Assembly: GCA_030407085.1 (NCBI GenBank)
Contig: CM059584.1
Location: 61,581,501 to 61,645,500 of the forward strand
Direction of reading: 5' to 3'
DNA: 64,000 nt
From: Trichopria drosophilae
Lineage: Eukaryota; Arthropoda; Insecta; Hymenoptera; Diapriidae
The notes under the pieces are model-generated. The model saw only the letters and a list, made by a program, of their open reading frames with translations, was not told the origin of the DNA and searched no databases. Positions 11,779 through 22,559 of this stretch are shown piece after piece. The position numbers were made by a program, and so were the translations under genes. Every line of letters starts with the position of its first letter. The stretch's first letter is position 1.

Positions 11779-13140
11779 ACAATAGGCTTAAAAGGCCACG
11801 ACCTCCCATATTTCGGGGCAAATACAGTCGTTCCACGGAAGATCTTGGATGCAAACTGCGTTGCATACAAATCATCTTCCGTGTGCTTCGGTCAAGATCC
11901 CTTAGCTCGTCAACGTTCCACTTCAGTGCTCCAAAAGAATAGAGCACTGGTGATACGGCCAACATATTCGTGGCTGCCACCTTATTTCTCCCGGTCAATT
12001 CTGATGACCAGATCTGACGGAGAATGCGCCGGTATTTCTTAATGATGGTGGTTTTAGCAGCCTGCACATCCTGGACATGCCTTTGAGGTACGCCAAGGTA
12101 TGTGTAGGCTTCTTCGGCGCTAAAGTGGCGGATGACATTTCCGTTGACGAGCTCCATGTCGTTGTAATAGGAGCCTGACCTTCCTCTGTGCAAATAAACG
12201 ACTGCACACTTGTCCAATCCGAATTCCATGCCGATATCTCTCGAGTATGTGAGGGCGATGTTCAGAGATCGATGTAATTGATCTTCGCCTGATGCGTATA
12301 ATTTAAGATCATCCATATAGAAAAGATGATATAGACAACGGATAGAGGCAATAGTGAGATGCAGAAGAGCAGAGGACTCAGGGAATCTCCCTGATAGACA
12401 CCTCTTTGGAATTGAACCAGTCTAGACATGGTTCGACGCTTGCCCGATGTCATGACAAAGCGTGTTTTCCAAAGAGGCATCAGGTCTTCTACAATTCTCA
12501 CTATGTTTGGGTGGACATGGAGGCGTTTGAGCAACAAGCTTAAAAGCTCGTGCGATGTTGAGTCATACGCCTTCATGTAATCCAGCCAGGCTATCGACAG
12601 GTTACGCTTGTACTGGACTGCGTCCTGACAAACACACCTGTCGATAAGCAAGTTGTCCTTGCAGCCGGATACACCCATTTTGCAGCCTCGTTGTTCTACT
12701 ATCCGTTGCCACACCGGTTTCACGGATTTCTCAATACGTTCGTTCAAGATGTTAGTGAACCATTTGTATAACGCATTGAGACACGTGCTCGGTCTATGGT
12801 TTCTCGGATCAGACAAGTCTTCCGACTTTGGGATTAGTGTCGTTCGGCCCTCCACCAGCCCGTGCGGAATTGGTTGGTCACCATTTATATAAGAGGTGAA
12901 TATTCGGGCTAGGTGTTGATGGACAGAAGTGAACTTCTTCCACCAATAGTTGTTAATTCCATCCCAGCCCGGCGAGGAGAAATTCCTCTCTCTTTTGATG
13001 GCATTATTCACCTCTAATGCACTGACGGGTGGGCAATCTTCACTTTGTCGTGTGAGTTCGTCACACAACTCGGTAAAGATTTTAATACCTGGAGTGTCTG
13101 CATTAAGCTCGAGTATTTTATCATAGATGCTCCTTCAGAA
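11771..13140 (-). pseudogene. Reverse transcriptase of the R2/NeSL-like element
   Basis: Two overlapping open stretches: 13068-12262 and 12316-11771. The first carries NFSSPGWDGINNYWWKKF, LIPKSEDLSDPRNHRPSTC (fingers), AWLDYMKAYDS (motif A) and VQFQRGVYQGDSLSPLLFC (motif B). The second begins at FYMDDLKLYASGED (motif C) and runs through FGLDKCAVVYLHRG and the thumb (YLPRNMGGRGLLSL). A small deletion with frameshift just before FYMDD separates them. Upstream, IYDKILELNADTPG joins after a stop at about 13138. Confidence 0.85.
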
Positions 13141-14052
13141 CTCCTCAGCTGAGGCCATCGACGGAAACTGACGTGAGGCTGCGATTAATGTCTGAAGAGG
13201 TTGGATGGATTCGACCAAAATGTTGCATTTGGTCGAATATCCCGTCTTTGCAGCCTCTTTTTGGCATCCGCCAAACGTTGCTTGATGTTGAGCAACTTCA
13301 GCATGTTCAGTGTGTGATTGTACGTCCACAGTTGTTGTGCGAAGTTCTTGACTTTAGCCGTAAATGAACGGCTAGATGTTAAATAGTCGACCACACACTG
13401 AATTCGGGAAGCGAGTTTCCATGTCAGTCGAATCTTGCCGTGCAATTGAGATATCTGTGTCAGATTTCGCGGAGTCACCAGATCACCTGCAGCCTCGTAA
13501 ACGGCACAACTGACTTGCCACAGATCGCAGTCATCTGGAAGAGCCTTCAGAAGTAGGCTATTTGCTCTATCTATTTCTCGTTGTTTAGGCAAAATTTTCG
13601 TCGTAAGATTTCGCCTAAACACGAGTATCGTGCTTTCGTAATGTGAAGCATCTCTTCCAGCACCGCGTACGGGCTCAGCAGTTATTGCCCTCACATCCGG
13701 TACCGGTTGATAGCTGGGAACTACGAAACCTATTTGATAGGCCACATAATCTCTCAGATGTTGTTGAGAAAAGCGATCTGCTAGTTCGGGATACATTACT
13801 GCAAAAACCGACTATGCATTCGCGCCATGCAGCCTCTCTGTTGCGGGCAGCTCTCCTTGTAGCAGCGGATTAGATCTTGTCTGAGATTCTCCGTCCATTG
13901 AAATCGTCCGTGGGAAAAAATGAGTCGTTGTCCCGGAACACCCGTTTCGTCCCCTCCACCTCGGGACTGGGCCGCATCCGAAGCAGCCCGATGATCAGGA
14001 ACCCTGCGCGTTGCATTTCTTGTAACCGCATGTACAAGGATTAGGTTGGTTG
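13141..14052 (-). pseudogene. N-terminal region of the R2/NeSL-like element
   Basis: The minus-strand ORF at 13796-13185 holds MYPELADRFSQQHLRDYVAY, then LASRIQCVVDYLTSSRSFTA and KRLQRRDIRPNATFWSNP. Upstream in another frame is FQWTENLRQDLIRCYKESCP. This order (W-T-x-L-x-x-DL-x-CY, then YPEL, then a basic helix before the RT) is the N-terminal layout I recall for this LINE group. No clear C2H2 DNA-binding fingers are visible, so the true N-terminus may be missing. Confidence 0.65.
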
Positions 14053-14806
14053 CCCCTACCCCCCGTTGTTAGGCCTCTCTCGTTTGTCTCTTACCTCGCC
14101 ATCCACTGGGGTTGGTTACCCAATCTCTGGCAAGATTGCTAAGAGTCCAGGGCCCACCGGCTTTAATAAGCACACGTGGAGGTGAAATTAGGCCATTTGG
14201 GAAGATAGGCTAGGATGCAGCTTTTTGCATAGTCGCATTGTGTTACTCATCATTTAGGCCCCTTCGGGCCCCTGGTACATCGGCCAGGAAGTTACGAAAC
14301 TGGCGGACACCTTAGCTGTCGTAACCATCTCGCCCCCTTATTGTTTGTTATTAAATAATATTGTTGGTGATATAGTCACAACAAAGCGTTACTCGGAGTT
14401 GGTTAGGAGGGGGCCCTCCCGTTACAGGTTGAACACCCATGCATATGAGAAGGGATTATACCGGACTCTGAGTCGCTGTTTCTAATTGTGTGTTTGGTTG
14501 AATTTCCCGAGGTCTTGGCGCAATGGGAGCTTTCCTTGAACATATAAATAAGCCCGTTGAGGGCATTTCTAATCAGTTTATCGAGAAGATCCTAAGCGAT
14601 CAGATCTCGAGCGTGTGACAGTGCTTGGGCCAAGACTGCGGGAGGTGCGGACGATTGATTGTGAACCCCGGGACGCCGCTCGGACTTGTCTGTTAGTGAG
14701 TAGTAATTATATAAAATGATTTCAGGAACAATTAGTCGGTTAATGAATATTAATTAATATTTCCATTTATTTCATATGTCGTTTATATATTTTACATATA
14801 TTTGCA
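14053..14806. other. GC-rich to AT-rich stretch, presumed 5' UTR of the R2/NeSL-like element plus flank
   Basis: GC-rich from 14053 to about 14320, with a CCCCTTCGGGCCCC hairpin near 14260, then unassigned. It lies immediately 5' (in minus sense) of the element's N-terminal ORF, so part may be its leader. No ORF or known motif identified. Confidence 0.35.
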
Positions 14807-14884
14807 TGCGATGTCTGGGGCAGGGCCCGCTTCTCGTAGCTCCACTGACGAGTTCGTGAGCGGGCCCGGGACGAAACATCAGCA
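14807..14884 (+). ncRNA. Type III hammerhead ribozyme candidate
   Basis: All conserved core bases are present: CTGACGA (14845-14851), GAAA (14873-14876) and the TC cleavage dinucleotide (14814-14815). Stem III: GATG (14810-14813) pairs with CATC (14877-14880), extendable by TGC/GCA around a bulged A. Stem I: TGGGGC (14816-14821) pairs with GCTCCA (14839-14844). Stem II: GTTC (14852-14855) pairs with GGAC (14869-14872). Loop I GGGCCCGCT (14823-14831) is perfectly complementary to loop II AGCGGGCCC (14859-14867), a possible loop-loop contact. Predicted cleavage falls after 14815. It is in sense orientation within a Pkn intron, 350 bp upstream of exon A. The same bases can also form a competing simple hairpin. 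Confidence 0.72.
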
Positions 14885-15091
14885 AACTGGTAATAATTAA
14901 TGCATGTTTTTATGTGCGTGGCATTTCGTGCCCGAGTTACCGGATCAGCCAACTTTTGCCTTAGAAATAGGCCACCGACGGCTATCTCAACGTTCATACA
15001 CCCTTCCCCCGGGGCCAGGGGTGCTCTCTATTTATTAACTACACTTGCGCCCTATACAGTCCACCAAAAAGACCCTGTTTCCCAAACAAAT

Positions 15092-15202
15092 ATTGTTATT
15101 ATTATTATTATTATTATTAATGTTGTTGTTGTTGTTATTATTGTTATTATATAAAAGACGTTATTCTATAATATTATTACTATTATTATTATTATTATTA
15201 AA
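15092..15202. repeat. (TTA)n/(TTG)n trinucleotide array
   Basis: Runs of ATT/TTA, then TTG, then TTA repeats. It may be the tail of a short element beginning at the hammerhead; between them (14885-15091) nothing is recognisable. Confidence 0.8.
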
Positions 15203-15225
15203 GCTATTATCATCGTACTTCTTAA

Positions 15226-15874
<649 letters not shown>

Positions 15875-15920
<46 letters not shown>
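15875..15920. repeat. (TC)n microsatellite
   Basis: Pure TC run after a short TTTC lead-in. Confidence 0.95.
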
Positions 15921-15923
<3 letters not shown>

Positions 15924-16600
15924 CCCTTTCTCGGATGATTAATTTGTTAAAACGATATACATATGATCGCATTATTTAGGAAGTTTTAAATTCTACTTGT
16001 TAATGAGTAAATTACATTATTTAAAATTACTTTACACAATCATATTAAACTTCATTATTAGTATAAATTATCGAAAAAGATTGTCAATCCTTTCTTTATG
16101 TATATGAATTCTTTTTTTTTTTTAATTAAAAATTTATTTTGAAATATATTGAGTCAATGTCAGTGTTCCGGGTGGAAAATATAAAACTTTTCGTTTCCAC
16201 ATCCGATATGTTTATATAAATACAATCAGGGTCCAAAAAACGACAATTTTGACGGTTCACTTCGCCGTTGACTGTAAAGGGTGCTTCATCGAAAAAAAGC
16301 ATATATGGGGCATTCTTTGTCAAATTTGACCCCCCCCCCCCTCCCTCTGTCCAAACTTCCTCACATCCGATTTCAATCACTGACGGCTCAAATTGTTTAT
16401 AAATATGTTTACTTTAGAAAACCGTTTGGTCTTTTACAAAAATTCAACGTGGCGGCTGCATGTGAAACCAGAAATTAAAAAATACTAGGTTATAATATAA
16501 TATATCGCTCATAAAATTTATATCGTCGGTAAAAAAATTTGTTTTCCATGTGCAAAGCATAACTCCTATATCATACTTTTAATAGAGTATGTTATATTAC
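15921..16600. other. No gene; one C-rich repeat-like block
   Basis: AT-rich. At about 16306-16350 the string GTCAAATTTGACC followed by a C run resembles the subterminal part of the element at 16875, suggesting a decayed relative. Confidence 0.35.
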
Positions 16601-16874
16601 ACAAATTCAAAATGGTGGATCCAATATGGAAGACCAAAATGCAAAATTGACGTAAATGGAGTGAAACATGGTATATGGGTGTTTTCGAAGTCGCTGATTA
16701 CGAATCTGACCTTAGATTTCCCAAATTAAAAATTGCGGATCCAATATGATGGGTCAAAATGCAAATTTGGCATCGAATCAAACGAAACTGGGCATATTGG
16801 GGTTTTCGAGGTCGCTGATTGCGAATATGATATTAGATTTAACGAATTCAAAATAGCGGATCCAATACGGCTAA
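16601..16874 (+). repeat. Tandem copies of the ~120-bp repeat
   Basis: Unit A 16601-16719, unit B 16720-16840, and the start of unit C at 16841. Each starts with AAATTCAAAATGGCGGATCC-like sequence and contains GTTTTCGARGTCGCTGATT then CGAATMTGA. Unit C is cut off by the DNA transposon at 16875. Confidence 0.8.
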
Positions 16875-18205
16875 GGGGCCATTCAAGTATTACGTCAGCA
16901 AATTTTTCATCAAATTTGACCTGTCCTCCCCCCCCCCCTTGCCCCATGTCAGCATATGTCAGAATTCTTACCCCCCCCCCCGCCATTATTATTTCATTAT
17001 ATTAATACTACCGCTATATTTCTTTTAACTATTATTTAAAGACATTTATATTAGGAACTAGGTTGATGTCACCAGGGACTCATGAGCCATTCATTAAGTT
17101 TGTCGATAACTTGATGAGATTCTTCTTGACTAAGATCAGTATTTTCTTCGAGCACATCCACTTCCCCCTCTGAAAGCCACTCTGCAACTTCGTGCACAGA
17201 CATCCAGTTGAATTTGTATGGTTCACGATCGAATCAAAGCTGTCATCGAATCAAAACCTTCATTCGGTCATGAATCATACAAATTCATCTAGATTTCTGT
17301 GCACTTTAAAGTTTTGACCCGCCTAGTGCCAACACGAATTAACGCGATTGGATGTACATTCGATGGCGTGCAGTTCTATTCGATCTATTCGTTCGGCAGC
17401 ATGCGATCCTAGCGGCGGAAGAAGGAATTGGGGCATTTTGGACTAATCATATTAGGATTTTTAAAATACCTTCGTTTATCCATATTTTTCTACGAAATAA
17501 CACTTCGAATTTTTTTAACCGCTGCACAATGAAACAATAATTTAAGAACTTCTAAATAAATTAAAACTATTTTCTGAATATTTGCATTATGACCAAATTC
17601 CTCTATTTCCTCGATAGGGTCGCACGCAGCGGAATTAAGGGTGTTCTAAAGTGGTATGCCGATAAAGTAGGAAGTTATGCTAAAAACCGTAAATTAAAAA
17701 TAAGTGAATCAATTATTTAAGATTCAGGCTCTGTTAAGGACAATTCCAATTACATACGAACTCCTAAAAAATACCAAATAGATTGATTGTCAATTGACCA
17801 AGTCTTTTTGAAAATAAAGAAAAATCATTTATTTCCGAAAATTCTCGGTGTATTCAAGTAATGTCTTTTGTAGTTTTTATGAGATCGTATATAGTAATTA
17901 GAATTACTAATGCAATGCCTGAATTTCGAAAAATTGGTTCTTTCATCATTAATTTATGGTTTTCAGTGAAAATCCCTACATTATCAGCGTTAAGAACGGC
18001 CTAAACAAGGTGAATACTCTATTGATAACTCAAGAGTACCATTGTAACAAGGCGGAAAAATAAAATAGGTTACTAATGGCAAAGCAATAATATATTGTAT
18101 ACATGCTGACGTAAGATTTCGCCCCCCCCCCCCCATGTCAGTATGTGTCAGGATACTCCAACCCCTCCCCCCCCTAACATGCTTACGTAATACTTGAATG
18201 ACCCC
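16875..18205. mobile_element. PIF/Harbinger-like non-autonomous DNA transposon
   Basis: Left end GGGGCCATTCAAGTATTACG and right end (reverse complement) GGGGTCATTCAAGTATTACG form imperfect terminal inverted repeats of about 25 bp. Both ends are flanked by TAA (16872-16874 and 18206-18208), a 3-bp TWA-type duplication characteristic of PIF/Harbinger. Subterminal C-rich tracts near both ends are also inverted. The 1,331-bp body encodes no complete transposase. Confidence 0.7.
17069..17239 (-). pseudogene. Short coding remnant inside the PIF-like element
   Basis: The minus strand is open for about 56 codons to a TGA at 17069. It reads FDREPYKFNWMSVHEVAEWL, then an acidic stretch (EGEVDVLEENTDLSQEE) and NEWLMSPW. 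Composition looks like genuine ancestral coding sequence, perhaps the C-terminus of a transposase or accessory protein. I cannot assign a family. Upstream frames are closed. Confidence 0.4.
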
Positions 18206-18208
18206 TAA

Positions 18209-18540
18209 GCGTAATGAAAAATTTACATGAATTTTGTCTAACGATTATTTACATGATTAATTTACACGTCACAATTTTTCAAATATCCAAATCATATATA
18301 AATTTAAATTTGAGATCAATAAATACACTGTATACTTATTTTGAATTAATTATTCTTTACTATTTGCATAATCAGTCAGGATCACTTAATTATATACAAA
18401 ATGGCAAATATACAACTGTTTTTATAACATAAAATAACAATAGAAAAATACGTAATAACACAGTTCATTTTACATTTCCTAAATATATTTAAAATCCGTG
18501 ATTGGCATTCGAGAATCGTTTCACAGTTAATGTTTTAGGT
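18209..18540. other. No recognisable feature
   Basis: AT-rich spacer. Confidence 0.5.
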
Positions 18541-19857
18541 GCGGATAGTATAAAACCATGATTTTGTAATATTTCTGAAACAGGTGGCGCTGTTATTTAA
18601 GTGCCTTGTTGATTTTTCATGATCTACTTTTGAGAAATAAAAAATGTTTCTATTTTCAAAATGACGTTTTGACCGCTTGAAAAACGTATCTGACGTTAGT
18701 AGAGCTTGAGATGGTTTAGCCATATGACTAGCTCTATAAACTTTCCTCTTAAAGTTGCTCCAAGATCGTCGCATCCGCTTTTACCATGCGCCGTGGCACT
18801 GAAGTTTCATTCTGCATCGAGACCGAATTCTTCTTTATGATTTATGAGATTCGCTATTTGAAATCGATTCTTGAAGTGGTGCTTTGCACCATCCGTCATG
18901 TAAATTAGTTTCTTTATATTAGACTCCGTTTTTTTTTTATTTCAGAAATCAACTGTTTTTATACTGTGTAAACCGCAGTCATGTTTAACGTTATTTGATA
19001 AAAACATACAACTTTTGTGTTACAGGTTCGATTATTCTTCTTAATAGTAAATAACCGGAAACACTGTTAATTGTTCATTTTTGAAATGAAAAACCTAACA
19101 AGCATCTTGGACTAACGTAAGCAAAATTTCCCGAAAAATCGAACATAACGATTACTTGATCATTACAGAGGTTTTTTCTTTTTTCGGAAATAAATTCAGA
19201 CATTGCTGTTCGGCGATAATGAGTGCGGTTTAACAGTTTGTAGTATTTTAGAAAAATCGTCGATGAAATCAACTGCATCTACCTTATTATATATTCTACC
19301 TTATTAAGTTTTGCACGAATCCAGAAAGTACTCAGGTGTAGAATTTTTGCATGTTATAAGCTTTATACAATCTCCATAATCATTTATTGGATTATCTAAA
19401 TGTTCAGTTAATTGAGCAATATGTATTGCTTCTAACATTAATTTACAGTTTTGATGGATAGTACAAACACATACCGAATCTGTTCCATTTGCTCCTGGAA
19501 AAATACAATGCTTTGGTCGAAGTTTTAAATAAAATATGAGGCTCTTTAAGGTCGATCAAAAGTCGACGCTTTTGCACATTAACACGTTCTTATCTTAGCA
19601 GATACATCCTTTACTCCAGGCAGTAACCTACTATACGAATCATTATAAAAATAATCTATTTTCTGAATTGTTTCATACGATAAGGATTTACCATGTTTTG
19701 CAACTAGTTCTGCCAAAATCCCTTTAGTAGACCTAAGTTCTTTCGCTTTTGTTGCCAAATATATTGTTGTCCAAACTCTTTAGAAATTTTACAAGCACTC
19801 CAAGATGATGGGCAAATAGTGAGTATTTTCAATGTCAAAGGATCATTTCCTTCCAAA

Positions 19858-20563
19858 TGTTACGAATTCGATTTTTGGTATCAGGCAGGATTCTGACACC
19901 AGAGGAGTTTCGAACTCCTCAATCACAAGGTAACAGGATCGGGAATATCAAACACAGATATATATCACACAGATATATATCACACAGATATATATATAAG
20001 TAGACGTGTTTAATCCACTGACGAATATTACTCCCGAACCAGCACTCGCGATTTATATCGGCGCGCTATATCGAAACACGGGCGCGCACGTTGAATTTAC
20101 CGTGATTCCGCTTCCCCGAGTGTCGACTCTCGGAGGGAAGGATAATTCTCTTGATGCTTCCGAGTCCACGCGGGAAATCCAAGTGTCTCTCGTCAAAGTC
20201 CGTCGCAACCAAATCGCCCCTCGCTCGATCGCTACCACGCATCGTTTGCACTTTTCGGGCTTGGGACCCTGCTGATTTCAGCATTTTGGAAGCTAAGGCC
20301 ACTCGTGTGGCTTGTCGATGTTTGCAGGTTCCCACGTAAAGTGCTTACTTATTCTAAAATTTGATATTGCTTATGCCCATTGTGTGTCCATTCAGTCTCG
20401 CGGTTGCGACTCTACACCGGATGGAATAAATATCGTATGTCGTTAATACGATATTTATTCATACAAGTAAAATATAACTTAATCCCCAATATGCGCGATA
20501 TAAAGAGTTAATTATTATAGATAATTAAGAAATCGCGGTGGTATGCCACCCGCCGGCGTAACA
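19858..20563. mobile_element. Solo LTR (706 bp) with 4-bp target duplication
   Basis: Begins TGTTACG and ends CGTAACA (perfect inverted ends). It is flanked by CAAA on both sides (19854-19857 and 20564-20567). Removing the LTR and one CAAA rejoins the minus-strand transposase-like frame exactly, confirming the boundaries. It contains a TATA-like ATATATATAAG after three tandem 14-bp CACACAGATATATA-type units (19951-20000). Gypsy-type by target-site length; strand of transcription uncertain. Confidence 0.85.
20424..20460. repeat. Perfect 15-bp hairpin in the solo LTR
   Basis: GAATAAATATCGTAT and its exact reverse complement are separated by GTCGTTA. It may act near the LTR polyadenylation signal (AATAAA lies in the stem). 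Confidence 0.85.
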
Positions 20564-20774
20564 CAAACTAAAAAATTTATCTTTTAAATCTTGAAAAAGT
20601 TCCTCCAACTCGAGTAATCGTGTTGTTGAAGAATTAATTTCATCAGATGTTGGGGCACTTTCACCGGACTCCATTTCGACAATATTTTGACAGAAACTAT
20701 TCACCAATATCAATCTTGAATTTTAAACAAGCTAGATGCTTGTATCTGGCGGCATGAATAATTATACTAAAAAA

Positions 20775-20965
20775 TAGAAACGTGAGTAAGACGAAATTCA
20801 AGATGGCTGATTCAATATGGCGGTCTTAACCCCGTATTTGGCTAGGAAAAGCAAGTGTCTAAATGAATTTCCTTCAAACTCCTTATATGCATGTTTTTGA
20901 GTTCCCTGAACCCGAATCAGCAGCCAGATTTCCTAAATTCAAAATGACGGAATGCCATTTCAAAA
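20775..20965 (+). repeat. Two diverged units of the ~120-bp interspersed repeat
   Basis: AAATTCAAGATGGCTGATTC at about 20789 and AAATTCAAAATGACGGAATG at about 20935, with CTGAACCCGAATCAG between them, as in the units at 1500 and 16601. Confidence 0.6.
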
Positions 20966-22329
20966 TTTCAAAAAGTGTGTGGTATTGGCACATATTTGCC
21001 ATAAGCGCGTGCGTGCGTGCTTGCGTTTATTTTTATGAGAGCTATATGTAGAGCTCAAGCTAAAACGTTGCGTTTCAAAAGTGGGTCTGTGGACCAATAT
21101 TGAATATGATTTTTTCGAATATTATACGATGGTAACAAAAGATTATTGCTGCATTAATAGTTTTTCTATAGTTCATAAATTAAAACAAAAAACGTAAGCA
21201 ATAAAGCAAAAAATATATCAAAAATAAAAAACAAAAAAAGACTCCTTAGCATAGTTTTAAACGGCGCGAAGATGTACACGTGTTTTGTAATCTCGCATTC
21301 TCATATGACGTTGATCGATATATTCCGCGATAGTGATCATAAGTTCGATTAGTCGATCGGTGAGGAGTATCTCGAATAAGTTTTACGCTGAAAGCTGCGA
21401 GCCAGTGGCGCGAGATTTTAAAACGGGTGAATATTCGTGAAGTGGACCTCGGATTTTGGGGTCGTAATTTTTTAACTAAACTTTATAAATATAAAGTACC
21501 AATATAGAATCAGACAACCACCAAGTTTTGTTGAAAAATATTGAACGGTTTATTATTTATGCACGATTGAATTTTAAGGTCACATATTTTTCAAAAATGT
21601 ATTTCTCAGCAATGAATTGCCGGATCTTGATGAATTTTTTACACACGATTAAGGAAGATTCGGCCTTTAAAAACGTATTTTTCACATCGTTGAAAAACAA
21701 TATTCACTGTGGAAAATTATTGTTTTTCTTAAATAATTGAATAATTGACAATGTTTTAGATGTCTTTTGCGACGCGTCCTGTAAGGGTTGCTGCATGAGT
21801 TCGTTGCGCATTCTCCGACAAATATCTATCGTTGGGAGATCCAGTTCCAGAAATTTCGAGGCATTTTCAAATTCAATTGGTTTATGAAAAAGACGTAGAG
21901 AGAAAGGAGTAGATTTTAAAATTAATTGCTATACCGGCAAATCTGTGTGTTTTGTATTTGTGATAAATCTCACACCTGCATGCACAGTTATCAGGTATAG
22001 CCGCCTCCCCACTGCACGTAGGCTGCGCACCGTTGCGACGCGTACGGTTCACGAGCTTCACCGAACGCAAATTTTCTTATCTTATGTATTTCGTACATTT
22101 CGTTATAATTAGTATAATAATGTAAAAGTCACTTCATACACAGAACTTCACACATATATAGGTTTTCGCATCATAACACGCGTACGTCACGTTTAGGATT
22201 CCATTTCTGTTACAAGCACGTCGTATTTTGTACGTAATTAAAACATTATATTCATGCAAAATATTTGCGCATATTCCAGAACAGTTTCATGTTCATTGTG
22301 GAAAATTTTAAAAAGGTCTTCATAATGAT
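20966..22329. other. No recognisable gene
   Basis: AT-rich; short ORFs only. A GC-rich patch at about 21990-22060 has no assignable content. Confidence 0.45.
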
Positions 22330-22559
22330 GCTTTAGTTATTGCTTGCGTAGATTGTTCTAGTCTAACACAATTAGATGAATCTAAACCGTTTTCACCAAC
22401 AGTACGAAGAGTAAGATCGCGCAATATAGCTTCTAAATATCCGACTCCGCCGAAGAACTTGGCATCGATTTCCTATAAAGCAGCGTCATTCTCTTTACAA
22501 GGTTGCTAAGTCGACTGGATGCAGAACACTAAAGGCAGTACAAGTCTTTACGCAGTAAC

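Larger units (their letters stand above)
10438..14320 (-). mobile_element. R2/NeSL-like non-LTR retrotransposon with C-terminal restriction-like endonuclease
   Basis: In minus orientation the order is an N-terminal QWTENLRQDL-type region, reverse transcriptase with FYMDD, a Cys/His knuckle, and a PD-(D/E)XK-type endonuclease. It ends in an A-run and (TAA)n at about 10438-10470. Single-ORF architecture with the nuclease after the RT defines the R2/NeSL/R4 group. The 5' limit is uncertain. At least three frameshifts or deletions inactivate it. Confidence 0.85.
18541..20720 (-). pseudogene. DDE-transposase-like ORF of an uncharacterised arthropod repeat family, split by a solo LTR
   Basis: In minus order: SSTTRLLELEELFQDLKDKF (20564-20720), then after the LTR NDPLTLKILTICPSSWSACK, KGILAELVAKHGKSLSYETI, CVCTIHQNCKLMLEAIHIAQ, VMFDFSGNFAYV, then YMTDGAKHHFKNRFQ, INHKEEFGLDAEWNF and HGKSGCDDLG. 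From memory this is a widespread repeat-encoded family with blocks like DFSENY, SDGAASQYKN and H-F-A-T-S-H-G-K. The spaced Asp residues suggest an RNase H-fold (DDE) enzyme; that is inference. Many stops and frameshifts. Confidence 0.65.
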
